Origin: Pelodera strongyloides | Lineage: Eukaryota; Nematoda; Chromadorea; Rhabditida; Rhabditidae | Direction of reading: 5' to 3' | Length of the DNA stretch: 64,000 nucleotides | Assembly (NCBI GenBank): GCA_036852015.1 | Contig: JAANDG010000623.1 | Location: forward strand, 1-64,000 | In this document: positions 12,401 through 24,800 of the stretch, in pieces | Layout of the letters: each line of letters opens with the position of its first letter | How positions within the stretch are numbered: the stretch's first letter is position 1 | Made by a program: the position numbers and the translations under genes | Notes under the pieces: model-generated | The model's database searches: none | Seen by the model: the letters and a program-made list of their open reading frames with translations, nothing else | What the model was told of the DNA's origin: nothing

Positions 12401-13363
12401 AACGTGTGTTAGTTCATTTTCGTTAGTTCGTTTTCGTGCGTTCTTTAACATTACTATTACTTTTACGTACGTTTAACTGTTCCTCTCTCTCACTCAAAGA
12501 GAAATACTGGTCGGTTTTTGAAACACATCGTGGGCAGCTGAATTCTTACGTATTTATGCAAATTTGCTCGAATTTGGCTCGATTTATGTTCATTTGCGTA
12601 AGCTGCGTAAGAGTGCTGGTGTACTCGTTGTGTTTCAAAAACCGGCCGACATTTCGCTTTAATATGACAATGACATACGCTGTCATATTACGGTCAAGGT
12701 CAAGATGGATGGAGCTGGGTGGTTTGTTATTGTTATGCAGTATTACCGAAGTGATGCCTTTTCAGAGCTGGGCTACCAACGAGGTTTGTCTGGAGAAGGT
12801 GCGCGACCAGGTCATTTGTGAAGCTGTCAACGTGCTTAAGACCCTGCCGGCCGTTGCCGCTCACAAACTTCTTGAATGTGTTCTGGAAACTGAAGCCGCT
12901 TGTTGCATGGCGGCGAGTTCTATTGTAAGTTTGTTTTTACAATTTTCACTTTTTGTTATACGTGTGAACTTTATTGCAACTATGCTGCGTACTTACGTAA
13001 GCAATGAGGTTGTACGTTGTACCATAGATGGTTTATCGCTCGTATCTTCAATATCTCGTGTGACAACTCACTATTTCATTCCTGTCTGAAGAACTGAAGA
13101 GTGACATTTAGAAGAAATGTGAAATGCGTAACTAGGTAATAAAAGACTGTAGCTTTGGAATAAGTTTAGTAAATATAAAACATACCGGATGGAATAAAAT
13201 ATGATGTTGTGTGTATGTGATCATGTCTCTTCTTGAATGAGCTGGAGCTCTGGTTCCCATTTTTGGAGTATAGTCTAATGGCGTTGTTGTTTTTCAGGCG
13301 GACTATCGTTTCGCCTGTGCAAGTATCCTCAGGGATCTGAATACCTACCAGAGAGTGGTCTAA
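3489..13363 (+). CDS. Rap1-type Myb (homeodomain-like) protein, candidate telomere-binding factor
   Basis: More than 20 exons, about 730 residues. Exons 3489-3556, 3851-3964 and 4421-4528 give an N-terminal domain of about 95 residues starting MSCPKRRGFSDKEDVDMLNF, then GLQLWEQYIG and TAHSLSTHYRKHI. The spacing of ED, the LW pair and HS-x-x-x-x-YRKHI matches the Rap1/TERF2IP Myb fold, which nematode TEBP-type telomere proteins also resemble. Next come an acidic/Gln stretch (5263-5336, 5786-5910), basic Ser-rich linkers (6462 to about 6670; 9157-9244 and following), and a helical C-terminus (about 11474-13363; blocks such as QYDRSMQASFETFMKTIE). Last exon 13298-13363, stop TAA. Exon boundaries from 6640 to 7700 are uncertain. 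The fourth exon can begin at 4897 or 4924, both in frame. It is probably nuclear. Telomere binding is inferred from the domain only. Confidence 0.7.
3641..3837. mobile_element. Small inverted-repeat element, family A
   Basis: Intron 1 of the Rap1-like gene. Begins TTAAAGCGAAATAACGGCCT and ends with the matching reverse complement (AACCGGCCGGTATTTCGCTTTAA), interior AT-rich. Other copies: 4675-4857, 11634-11815, 12495-12662, 21276-21458, 34290-34450 (left end truncated), 45398-45568, 46603-46756, 49078-49250, and a lone end near 43340-43372. All ends coincide with TTAA or a one-base variant. Non-autonomous; the TTAA termini resemble the target duplication of piggyBac-type transposons, but no transposase is present. 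Confidence 0.85.
4675..4857. mobile_element. Family A inverted-repeat element
   Basis: Intron copy in the Rap1-like gene. Ends TTAAAGCGAAATACCGGCCG and the near-complement ...CCGTATTTCATTTTAA; terminal repeats about 36 bases, interior shared with other copies (ATGCAAATGAAC, AATAAAAAATCGAGC). Confidence 0.85.
5357..5484. repeat. Perfect 46-bp inverted repeat (foldback element)
   Basis: Arms of about 46 bases (ggggtttccatgtttgcgaa... and its reverse complement) enclose a spacer of about 35 bases inside an intron of the Rap1-like gene. The arms look identical, suggesting recent insertion; unrelated to the TTAA families. Confidence 0.8.
7572..7645 (+). repeat. Two-copy 35-bp tandem duplication
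   Basis: Unit gcgcggaca(t/a)tctgatgata(g/c)tgtttttatcatac occurs twice, immediately before the acceptor of the exon starting about 7656. Intronic. Confidence 0.75.
8375..8472 (+). repeat. 30-bp tandem repeat running into a splice acceptor
   Basis: Unit gtggggcgtaggtttcttactgtatgtatt present about 3.5 times; the last unit becomes gtattgtag, the acceptor of the exon beginning GTGTAGCACAACC (8473). Each unit has its own gtag and a short pyrimidine stretch, so alternative acceptors are possible. Confidence 0.75.
11634..11815. mobile_element. Family A inverted-repeat element
   Basis: Intron copy in the Rap1-like gene: TTAAAGCGAAGTACTGTCCG at the left, CCGATATTTCGCTTTAA at the right. A second, slightly diverged copy with similar interior lies 0.7 kb downstream at 12495-12662. 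Confidence 0.85.
12495..12662. mobile_element. Family A inverted-repeat element
   Basis: Left end decayed (tcaaagagaaatactggtcgg), right end intact (CCGGCCGACATTTCGCTTTAA). Shares the interior gaattcttacgtattt and gctcgaattt blocks with the copy at 11634-11815. Confidence 0.8.
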
Positions 13364-14756
13364 ACGGGGACACTGAGAAGGCTCAGAAGGTCGGTGGTAT
13401 TGTAGTCATTCATGTTCATATCGTAGAATTGTACATTTGTACCACCTGAATTTAGACCCTGTTGCCCATTACTAGGATAGTGTTCATCACTGTTGCGTTA
13501 ATTCATATTTTTACGCTGCATGAAATTTTTTGTTTAGTATTGAAGACTTCAAGAGGGTATTACGGTACTAGGGTTCTTTCCCGTTATTTCCTTTGGAATT
13601 GTTTTTTTTTGTTCGTTTCTCCGTTTTGATGTAATTAGTCCCTGAATTGATGGGATGTGGTGTGGGCTGTCGGCAATCTGTATGGGCCATTTTATTTCAT
13701 CGTTGTCTCTTTATTTTATAGTCTGGCCATGAATCGGTGCGTAAAATCATGAAATGCCTGGCTGTGAATTGAACAATGCCAAGACCATCTCCAGAGGTCC
13801 TTGAAAATTTATGTATTAGAAGAGTTAAAAGTTTAAAAGTATAAATAGCAAGGTATCATTGATACCTTGCTTGGTACTAAGACTTGCAGACCACTTCAGC
13901 TCGGTTCAGACTAGTTCATAGTGATAGTTTGTTTTGTTTAATGAAATGTATATCTTCTTCTTTTTTTAATGCGATGACTCAGCTCGGCCGTTTCTTCGCT
14001 GAGATTTATGGAGTTTTTCGTTACCGTTTTATCAATACTCGTCAATATTTGTTCTTGTCTTTGTCTTCCTTTGTGAGCTGAAAAGCAGAAGATTACTTTC
14101 ATTCCAAAAGTCGGTTTTTCGAGAATCATCCCTCTATCTATATGTATCCTACTGTATATTACTAGTAAAATCATGAAATTGGTTCTCGTTATCCATACCC
14201 GTCTTATAAGTTTTGTTATTTGTTCAGTTGTGTTGTATAGTTAATCCTGGATCTCATTATACGTTATACGTGATCTTGTCTTGGATTTCTCATCTTTTTG
14301 ATCTCTTTATGAACGGAATTCGGAACAATTAGTCTTCTATTAGTGTGGGATGATCGTGTATCTTGGTTCGGTATTCGGGGCTTGGTAGCCTGGTAATTCG
14401 TTTGTTTCTGAGAATTAATATGTATTGGTTGCTTTGGAAAAACTGCTTAATTATTGCTCACTTAGCTCATTGCTCAATCAATGTATAGTGTGAATAGTTA
14501 ATATTCAGTGCATGTATCCTTGCTTACCTTGTTTGAATAAATATGTTACTTAATCAGGTTTCCTTTCTGGCAGCTGTGTTTTTGTCTCCACGCCTGTGTT
14601 GGTTATTTTGCTTTTTTTGGGGTTTTTTTATATTTTAGACATTTGTTGTTGATTTAATATTGTGTTTGTTGTTCTTAGTACTGGTTCTTGTAGGTTTTGG
14701 TCGTTAGTTTTTACTTATTTGGATTGCATTTGTTTGTGTATTTTCAGGCACAAGTG
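13364..14756. other. Intergenic region downstream of the Rap1-like gene
   Basis: About 1.4 kb without supported exons. Possible poly(A) signals AATAAA at about 13193 (inside the last intron) and 14536; T-rich sequence follows the second, then the acceptor at 14738-14747. One short palindrome at 13850-13870 (aaggtatcattgataccttg). Confidence 0.5.
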
Positions 14757-17700
14757 ATGTGGGTCTTTTGGCCCTATATTTGCTTAGTTTTTGTGACGTT
14801 GGGTTGTGTTTCTGCATCTTGGGGCGATCAGTCGAAGCAGTATCGGTAAGTTGCTTTCTTACTCTGTTTCAGCTACTGAGCTACTTTAAGTCAATTTTTG
14901 CTGGAGTACTTTGTTATTTACAGTAAGTATCCATGTGTTTTTATGTCTTTTTTTCGTTTTCGTTAAAGCGAAATGCTAGCCTCTCTGGAAAATTTGCATA
15001 TGATAAGCAAATCCTATGTATCCTATGCTAATTTTGTACGATCGTCCACGGCAATCGTACAAAATTAGCATTGGATACATACAATTTGCTTATCATATTC
15101 AAATTTTCCAAAGAGGCTAGCATTTCGCTTTAAATTTCCTTGCGTAATCTTCACTCATGGTTCTTCTGTGGCCGTATGCACGAACGCGCCGGGAAGCTCC
15201 CAGCTTCCCAGTGGGAGGCTGGGAGGTGAGAGACAGATAGGGATCACATGAATCAGAGACACACAGAGACAAATAAATTCTCCCGCCCTGGGAGTTTTCC
15301 CGCTGTTTGTGCATACGGTCACTGTAGTTCAATAGTAATGCGGAAACGGAAACTTAGAAATGAGCTTGTCTTTGTCTACAAATTATTGACAAATATTTTC
15401 AAGTGAATGCACATATCGCTGTCGTCAGGAGTACGGGTGTCCGAATGAATTTGGCGTATACGCATGGACACAACAACCCTGTTTTGGGTACGTTTTAAAG
15501 ATTTTCCATTTTCGAGAATTTCACATGATTCTGCTTCTGTAATAGGAACTGAGTTTGTTATTTTTGGAGTACTTATGTTATAATAGTATTATTTTAGATT
15601 ACCGTGTTATAATAGTATTATTTTAGATTACTAAGTTAAAGTACCCTTAGTTGAATAACATAATTAGTATTCCCTATTTTAGAGTATCGTTCCCTTGGTT
15701 AGATAGCATAATGAGTTTAACAATCAGACAGTTGTTAAGCAAAGTTCTTCAGCTGCAAGTACGATTGCATGTGGTCGACTGTTGAATCTTTTCATGTGGC
15801 CAACTTGCAGACTCCACAATTTCATGGCAAGTGGCCCTTCGTAGTGTTGAGGATTGGTGGACTCATTTTCCAGGTTACTGTAGTTTTTTTCCAGGTTACT
15901 GCCGTTTTTTGGCTTTTTTATTCTTTATATACAAACTATTGGTGAATTTAGCCGTTTAATCGTAGGTGACTGGAAAAGTTGGCCTTTGATTAAAACATTG
16001 GGCCTTGAATTTTTTTTTGGTTGGCCGTTTAAAGGAATAAGCAATACGCAGTAAATCAGAGTAATTGATTAGGCTTGAATTTAACAGGCATTTGAAACAT
16101 CAGGTCATGACTCATACCTCATACTTGACGTGTTCGGAAAATTCTTTTTGTAAGTGTTGTTAGCTAATTTTTTCTATGCGAATTGAACCCATGTATTTGC
16201 AGGAACCGGCGTCGGTGTTGTTTTCTCTACTGAACCTCTACACAGTGCTTCAATTCTACAACCAATTGTCCAGCGTCAGAATTTTGAAGAAAACCGGCTT
16301 GTGGAAACAATATTGTCGGATAGGCATGGTTACTTGGTTGGTGTTTTTCAATCGTTAGATTAACTGATATACCGTCCGCAGTACAGCAACCCGAATGCGC
16401 CATGTACGAATGCGAATGCGAATCTACGAATACTATTACACAGTACATGGTCAGATGTAATTAGATGCAAGTTAGCTTTCGCAGTTGAAGGTGTTGAATT
16501 TATTACTAGAATTACGGGCCAACTTTTCGAGTTGAATATATTATACTGGTGTGATTATTGTGTAAGATTCGCCTTCCAGGATTTCGTCCGCGTTATTTCA
16601 CACTAGTGATTTCTGGCTCACAGAGTATATGGACTATTTTTCGGGTATGTGATTGGATTACTAGATATTACTCATTTCACCTTAACCGTAACTTTGCACA
16701 TTACCGATTACCTACGTGTTTCATGCCTTTTTTGTTACCGATTGTTAATCATTGACAGGAAGAATGAGTTATATATATATTTTGTTATCATACTGTGATG
16801 AACACCATATGGTTGTGCAGTTATTTAATATAAAAATCATGCGCCTGTATATATGGCAGTATAATATAATATCGCTATCAGCTTACAACTATGAGATTTT
16901 CTTTTAGCCAGCGCGTTCGTCTTTGCTGGTTTCTACGTGTCTGTCTGCTTTACAGTACCCTTTGTATCGGAATCTCCTCAACAGTAAGTCTTTGCTTTAC
17001 TTTTTGTTTATTTGTGTGTGTGTTGGTAATACTAGTTGTTGATTGGATATATAAGGTTGTTTTGAATAAAAACCTTAAGATGTTACTGCAATAAGGACAC
17101 TAGCGTACTAACCAGGGAGCTTCCTGCTGTTACTGTAGTAAGTTGCTTTGTATATAGTGTATTTATTTGTTTTAGGCGAGCTCTATTCCCGGCTTTACTT
17201 GTTCTCTATTGGATTTACCACGTATGCTCGATGCTGGTAGGTATTTGAGTTACGGCAATGACACCTATGAATACAAGTAGAAGCCTATTAGTTTTTGGAT
17301 TGTGGTTGTGGAAGTGCAGAATATGTATGTATAATAACAACGGTGGTACGTGGTACTACTGTAAGCATAAATTATGACTCCTACTCCTGTTCACGTTATC
17401 TGCGATTTGCGATATTTTTTATATGAAATATAATTTAGCGGCATTTCGACTACGGTCACAATATGAACGTGTGCCTGATTTTCTCTGTTTTCACTGTGAT
17501 ACTTCATCTTCGTTTCTTGGCTATGCGATACTTTGCAAATAAAGGGTGAGTTCCTTTTTTCCTGCAATTGTAATTCTTTTTTTAGAGTTTGGGTGTTAGT
17601 GTTAGGGTAACATAGTTTTGATTTAGCTTTGCTGTTTGGCCACATCTTAATTATAATATTCATATTCCATAACTATAGTTTCAAACATTTTTGGGAACTA

Positions 17701-18013
17701 TTATTTATTATGTCGCCTTCACAAGCTAGTTTTAGCTTGTGGAGGCAGTGGAGGTGGCATTTAGCAAGCTATGTGCTTATTAGTTATAAATAACACGATC
17801 GCTTTTAGTTTCACTCGTGCGGATTGGCTAATGTTGCGCAGTATATTTGTGCTGTACGCTAGCGTTGCTTTCGAGATGCTTGATTTTTCTCCAATTTTAT
17901 GGACAATAGATGCACATTCGTTATTTCATTTGGCCACTGTTCCTGTACCGTTGTGGTTCTCGAAAGCTCTGTATTTGTATTCTCAAGAAGCGGACCCATT
18001 GAAGGATGTGTAG
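14757..18013 (+). CDS. PGAP3: Post-GPI attachment to proteins factor 3 (Per1-like), complete
   Basis: Nine exons in phase: 14757-14845, 15404-15487, 15753-15873, 16203-16336, 16580-16644, 16908-16983, 17176-17236, 17439-17545, 17809-18013; 313 residues, against about 320 in human. A signal peptide (MWVFWPYICLVFVTLGCVSA) is followed by the luminal Cys motif (YRECTYRC, then CFGCKYDCMWSTV), the family hallmark PQFHGKWPF, EPASVLFSLLN, ISSALFHTSD-x-x-LTEYMDYFSA, HFDYGHNMNV and MLDFSPILWTIDAHSLFH near the C-terminus. About seven membrane segments. Family role: removal of the unsaturated sn-2 fatty acid from GPI anchors (lipid remodelling) in the ER/Golgi; the conserved His and Asp residues are those of the CREST-like hydrolase superfamily. 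The ATG lies nine bases after a tattttcag acceptor. Confidence 0.95.
14963..15133. mobile_element. Near-perfect long hairpin element, family C
   Basis: About 80-base arms that are nearly exact reverse complements with a spacer of about ten bases; ends TTAAAGCGAAATGCTAGCCT and AGGCTAGCATTTCGCTTTAA. First intron of PGAP3. A second copy is at 39978-40148. Shorter relatives with a similar ATTTGCATATGAT core are at 19842-19972 and 44233-44338. Confidence 0.9.
15170..15320. mobile_element. Small inverted-repeat element, family E
   Basis: Left end ggccgtatgcacgaacgc, right end tttgtgcatacggtc, with internal cccagcttcccagtgggaggctggga. A second copy lies at 55180-55312 (ends ggccgtacgcacgaac and gttcatggatacggcc), also with ctgggaggctggga. 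Confidence 0.75.
15566..15636 (+). repeat. 33-bp tandem duplication in a PGAP3 intron
   Basis: The block gttataatagtattattttagatta occurs twice in succession. A separate partial duplication ccaggttactg...tttttt lies at 15871-15915 across an exon end. Confidence 0.7.
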
Positions 18014-18842
18014 AGAAGGTGAAGGTCAGTTGTCTACCTGGTTATTCTTATTGTTATGGATTTGTTTGGTTTCCTCGAAGTTTCCTTATTTATTTGGTTT
18101 GTAAGACCTTTAGACCTGTCAAAACCTGCGAACACCCTAAATCGCATTTTCAATGCTACTGCCGTATATTGAATTGTAAATAACTGTGTTTGTTTTAGAT
18201 TGGCATTGTAAGTGTTTATTTAGGTGAGAGTAAGATTTACATAATCTTGTATATGTTTATTTTTACGTCTTGTAAGTAGGCTGGTAGCTGGTGGATGTCA
18301 GAAGTTTGTTAATTACGGCGGATACTTATCTTTAATTGTACCTTCTTATTATTTTGCGCAACAATATATGAATGAACCGTAAGTGTGTCACGTTAGGGTT
18401 TCTATATTGATGGATAAGCTTTATATTATCACAGTTAATTTGCTGTTTGTACAAATATTTATGAATCTGGTCATTTTCACATTCTTAGCTTTATTTTGCA
18501 TTTGTTTTCAGGCACTTTAGTTTTATATGTGATTTTCGCTATCTGTGATTTTTTTTCTGTATGTGTTTTGGGCTTGTTTTAGTCAGAAGATAAACTATAT
18601 TTTTATTCGCGTTTGTATTGGCCGTCTTTGATCTTTACCGGCTTTCCGCTGAATTTACTTTTAGCTGCATTTTTCTACGTTTACTTTTTTCTACGCTTAT
18701 TTTCTACCATTTCTACGTTTATTTTTAATACTCTATCTAGTTTTAGGTGTTTGTTTATCTTGTCAAAGTGTTCGTTGTTTTTATTCTGGGCTCGAATCTT
18801 ACCGGCGTTTCAGCTACTTATTAGTTTAGGCTCAAACTCGTA
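18014..18842. other. Intergenic region between PGAP3 and PARP1
   Basis: 0.83 kb, T-rich on the + strand, no supported exon and no clear AATAAA. The tandem orientation and a T-rich acceptor before each start codon leave open an operon-like arrangement. Confidence 0.45.
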
Positions 18843-21800
18843 ATGGCCGAAACGGCGGCTGATAGTGGATCCCGTGATCTCACTCAATTGCCGTACGCAG
18901 CCGAATACGCAAAGACGAGTAGGAGCACGTGTAAAGGATGCAAGACGAGTATTTCACAGGTTGGTAATAACTTATTATTGAGAACTCAAACTCAGTCTTC
19001 GAATGTAAAGAAAATCCCGAATTCAAAACGGGTATTTTTCATAGGTTGGTTGGAAAACAGATGATGTGTAGATATATAGTTTTTAAGTGAGATCATTTAT
19101 AGTTGGCGTTACATTTGCCGTTATCCCGACGACGTGCTCATATAAAGATTACATTAAAATGTGTGTAGTATTTATCATATCATTATTTCAGGGTACCCTG
19201 CGTATGTCAGCCAGAGAGCCGAGTAGATTCTTCGATGGATTGCAAGATAACTGGTTGGTTAATATATTTCTTCAATTTATGCCCTTTAGGTCCTTTAACC
19301 TTTGAAATACTATATCCTTTTTTCGTCGTTAATTGAATTGGAATCAATTCGTAGAGCTCTGCTACTCGGTGTAAAGTAGCAAGTTAAATTCAGAACATCA
19401 GCGGAGGCTACCATTGCATATTTGTCATACGGTAATTATGTTACTCTTTCCTTCTTTGCTGTAATTGCAAATTTTCTATCTTCAGGTTCCACTATGCGTG
19501 TTTCTGGAAGAAACTTAAGAAGGGAGAAATCAACGAGCGATCGATTAAGGGTATGGATTGGCTGAAGTGGGAGGACCAGGAGAAAATACGGTATTTATTG
19601 ATTTAGTTTCGATATTTTATATTTTATGTACAGTATTCGTAGAAAGTTGTCAGAAACTGAACATCAAGCTATTCCCTGTCATTACATTAGAGATGCCATT
19701 GTGCAGACGTTATAGCATGTTAGTTTGTAAATTAATTCACGTAGAATGGAAATTCGCATTTCGTACGGTGGTCAAATTGTCTGCGCATGGTTCAATGAGT
19801 TGTAGCTCGTCAGTCGGATGAGAGAAGCAGTCTGAGTGGCCTTAAAGCCGTATTGTACCTACTTTATGCACATATCCTATGCAAATTTGGTGCCCAAGCG
19901 TCCGGCACCAAATTTACATAGGATATGCGTATCATATGCAAATTTCCCAAAGTAGGTACAATACTGCTTTAAGCCAAAGAAAACTGCGGCGAGCGGCGTT
20001 AAATGATTCCGTCTTTTTTAGGGAAAAGATTGTGGAGCACACGGGAATTTCCACCGCCGCACTTGTACACGGAGGTCTATCGGCTATGGATGAATATAGG
20101 CAATTATGCGTTGAATATGCGCGGTCGGCTAGGTGAGTGTTCTGTGCTTGGTTAATGGATATTGTTTAGTGATTTGAGAGGTTAACTTCACGCTGGCAGA
20201 AGATTATTAACGTGACTGGGAACTCGTTGAGACCAAAAACACTAAGATGGTGGTCCACTAACGACTAACGACCCAACAGGCTATGTGATAAGGAACCCTA
20301 CTATAAAAAAAAGGAACCCTACTATTAAAAAAAGGAAAGTGCACCCGTAATATCAACCGAACCCAATGATTGTTATGGAGTTCCATGCTCTGGGGGTACT
20401 CTTACTCTAATCTCAAATGTTTAGAGGAAAGTGTGGCCAGTGTGGAAATTTTGTGGAAAAAGGAGTGATGAAGTTCGGAAAGAAGGGCAAATTCTACCAT
20501 TTTGAGTGCTTGTTTTTGGAGGGAAAAGTGTTCAATGGAGAGATCGATGAGATTCAGGTAACGGCATGTTTCAGTGTCTGATTTTAGTTGGTAGTTGATT
20601 GGAACATTGCTATCGTCATTTGAGGTTTAGTATTCTTGAGGGTTAGATTTTTTGAACATACAGTCGAGAAAGGGGGAATTTTTATGAATAGTCAAATCAC
20701 GCGGTCGACGGCGAACTAGGCTATCATTGCTTCAGTTTCTCTCAATTTATTGTAACAGAAGGCAAACTATTCGGATTTAGGTTGAATTGCGTCGACTACG
20801 AACTATATTTTTGAATAGACATGTGCCCTTTAATTAGTGGTGTTTATTACAGCGGTTGTTATTAGCTTTGATTATGTGTAGCCTATAACATAATTTGCAC
20901 GCTACATTTCTTTCTCTTTAAGTTATAAATTATCATTAACTGGACGGAATAGCACATGAAAAAACGGAATAATTGCTGAAACCACAACAAAACCGTCGCC
21001 TGGCCAAATGGTTTTCGGGTTTTCGCGCAAAAAACCATTTGGTGACTGCTTAGTGACCATTTGGTGACCGATGAGTATGTGGTCAGAAAGTGGTCACCAA
21101 ATGGGCTCACTCATTTCCCATGTATTGGTTGAATTTCAGGGGTTTGACAACTTGGAGGGCAAGGACAAGGAATGCCTGAGGGACGCGTTGTTCCCCATCA
21201 AGCTTAGAGCTCCGACAGCTGAGGAAATTGAAATAATCGACGAGAATGAAACTGAGTAAGTGATAGTTGGAATTATTAAAGCGAACTGCCGGCCGGTTTT
21301 TGAAACGTATTGCGTGCACCTATTTTCTTATGCAGCATATGCAAATGAGCAAAAATTAGAATAAAAACTAGACCCCAATTAGACCCCACCTTGCATAAAT
21401 GCATAGGAATGCAAGTACTTGAGATGCGTTTCAAAAACCGGCCGGTATTTCGCTTTAAGAGAATTAGGTATTCAAGGCGCTTAGAGGTGCTTATTATGGA
21501 GTGTGGTCTGCTGTTTTATGTACGTTTTATTTTGCTTCATTTTTCCTCTCCTTAATGCACTATTCACCGGCATTATATCTTTTACCATTTACATACGTAA
21601 CGATAGATATACATGTGATGTGCTCGAATTTAAAACATATATCAAACCTTTACGTCCACGAACGCTTTTTGTTTCTAAGGAACTTTTACGTATTATTTCT
21701 AAGGAACATCGTTCGTTTAGTCCACATGATGAGGATGGCGACCCAGCTGCTAAGCGTGCAAGGAAAGAAATCATCATTGTCAAATCGCCCGAGGAAATGA

Positions 21801-24800
21801 AGCGAGACGCGTTAAGGGTTTGTTTACCGGTTAAACATTAGTTGCATGGTTACCACTGAGTTGAAAGCGTTTCAAGTTCATTGGAGAGGCCGGGGCTACG
21901 TTAGTCACGTAAGAGTTTAAAGCTATATAACTTCCGCTTCCTTAAACATATGCTGGGCAACTGCATTCCTATGCAGTTATGTTAAGTGGGTGGAATATGG
22001 GGGGGTACATTTACGCAGCACGTTCAAAACAGGCTGTTAGCAGATTATGTTAGCATATTATACACCCCTTCGAATGGTGGTGCATTACGACTTATGTAGA
22101 ACTGAACCGCTACAAAGGACTCCAACCAATCAGTTAACAGCTCAACAGTCGTAGAGTGTGAAGTGTGACAAAGAACAACGTTAGTCTATTGTTCAAGTTC
22201 AATTATTCTTCAGTTGTTCTCATTTTCAGCAACAAGCTGAATATCTCTGGGAACTACGAAAGGGCTTTGAAGAGCACCTGACCACACAGCAAATGGTCGA
22301 AATCCTTACACTCAACAAACAAGAAATACCAACTGGAAAGGACAGGGTGTGCTTTTTGTTATATTCACAACTATTGTGCAGTCTTTGGGTTGATATCATT
22401 ATTACTTATTGCGGAGTATGTAGTGACGCAATAACATTACAGTACAGTTGTTTGCTGGTCGGAGTTCGGAGTGTATTTTTTTAAACCTTAATGTATGTGT
22501 TGTGTATACTGTACTTAGTGTATTTACACTATCAATATTTGGCTATTTCTTGGGCAGAAAGTGAGAGAGAGAGAGAGAGAGAGCCTTATTAGGCGAGAGA
22601 AAGAGGAAAGAGGGAGGAATACGTAGAAGGAATTTATCTGTAACTTTTACTACTTTAATCAATAGTGGCAATACGTAACATGTTTATTTATTAATTATTC
22701 CAGATTCTCGATCGAATATGCGACTGTGCGCTGTTTGGACGTCCAGTGAGATGCCCGAAGTGCCCGTCTGGACAGCTTGGATTTAGGTGAGAAAATTCAA
22801 TAGATCGTAGGGTTATTAACTGTACTAATGAAACCATTGTGACATTATTGTTAATTTGGATTATATTTTAATTCGGTGACATCTTGAAGAAACGTGCGCG
22901 ATACATTTTTTATGACTCGTGATAAATGTTCTGTTATGCGAACCAAAGGGTCCCTCTGCGCTGCTCCCGCAATATTAGAATAGGAACTTCCTAGCCTTCG
23001 ATTCTCCGAGCACACTGTTTTCCACATAGCGCAGAAAGTTCGCGTATGTAGAATAACATACTCACAATCAGTAGGATGTTGGATCGCTGAGGGTTGTACT
23101 TTGTACTTGTGTGTTATTTGTACGATTCATGTATGCCTTGTTCTTTCACTCATGATGATTTACTTTTTTATGTCATTCAGCTCGACGAACCAGACTTATA
23201 TTTGCACGGGACATATGACCGCGTATACGAAGTGCACGTACACGTCGAGAAATCCGCCGAGGACTGTTTTGGCGATTCCACAAGAGTTATCGGACACTCT
23301 GGACTGGATCGGGCAGGCACCGTTTAATGTGAGTTCTGGTCCCTTGCAAAGTATGTAGCTTCTTTTTTATTTTCTTCCTAATATCGTAGCTTATTGAGTT
23401 CATTGCGGTGTGGTTGTTGTAACCATGCTACATAAGGTATATTGTGTAGCCACGTTATACCTTTTGTTTCCAGAAATTGTCCGAGCGCGTGTACAACGAT
23501 CTAGAGCAGAAAATCGTGAGGTCAGTTTTACTTTCGTTAAATAAAATTTGTTGGTTTTCCTTACTCGTGTGTGTGTGTGTTTGCGTGGGTTTTGTTTGTT
23601 CGACTTTTTGTTTTTCGTTTGTGCCCTATAGTTCTGAGTTCTGACATATAGTTCTGACATGGACGATGTACTTCATATCTATTAGTAGATGTTATTCATC
23701 GGCAGGTTGTAATTATTTATTATTATTATTTAGTCCATCAAAAGCATTCGCGTATCTGGGTGCTGGACGTCCGAGTCTGGAAGGAAGTGGAGGTATCTTT
23801 TGTTTCTTTCATGCTAAATTAAGTTTGAAGCTCAGCTCAGATTGATGTTTGTCAAAATTTGAAATTTGAATCCTACCCTATTTTCCTAGTTGTTTTTTGT
23901 GTGTTAGTGTTAAGTTGTTGATTTGTGCTGTTAAAACGTTGCGAAAGTCCTTGAGCCTAGAGGAAGATGCTAGGTTATATACTCGATCCTTGTTATGACA
24001 TGGTGACTGACTATATTCCCTGTATTTTAGCCAAGTCGTCGGGGAAGTCTGGCAAATCCTACGTGAAAAATGGCACGGCGGTTGACGCTGAATGTGAATA
24101 TGCGGAGGTTTCCCATGTTTATAAAGATGAGAAAGGTCAGTCTTATTTTCAGCGTTTGGTGTATTTCTTGCCGACACTTAGGATACCATAGAGGCGCTGA
24201 ACGGAAAATTGCACGAATTTCAGTCTTTTAAATCTTTCAGCATTGAGTTAAGTTTGCGTCAAGTGTCCACCTGTCCACTGCCTTTTTCTAACGCTATAGC
24301 ATCATTAAACTATTTAGGTGAATTGTATGCGGTGAGTCTGTGCAGTGCCGATATGACGACGAATCGAAATAGCTACTATAAGATGCAGCTTCTGAAGCAC
24401 GATTCAAAGGAACAGTAAGTCTTTTTGTGCTAGTTTTTTTTTGTCTATGGCTCTGTGACTACTGTATTATTGTAAAGTTAGGTTAACAATGTTACCACCA
24501 CGAACTATTTGCGGTATGTTTCAAGCGCTTGGTAAAGGTTTTCTCATCTATGTTTGGTCTAATGTGCTTCGCCTGTTTTGTCTTGATAGGCATAGGTGCA
24601 CCTGGTGGAAGACTGTAGATAGTATATCATTCTGTGTGGAAATGCTGGGAAAGGTAGCTTTTTCAAAATCACGTGACTGGCGTGACATATCGCTTGGAAA
24701 ATTCTTTGATGTTTCAAAACCACGTGCCATTCCGCTTGAAACCCTCCCTAATTGTTATGTCTTTTTAGATACTTCTTATTCCGCTCTTGGGGTCGCGTTG

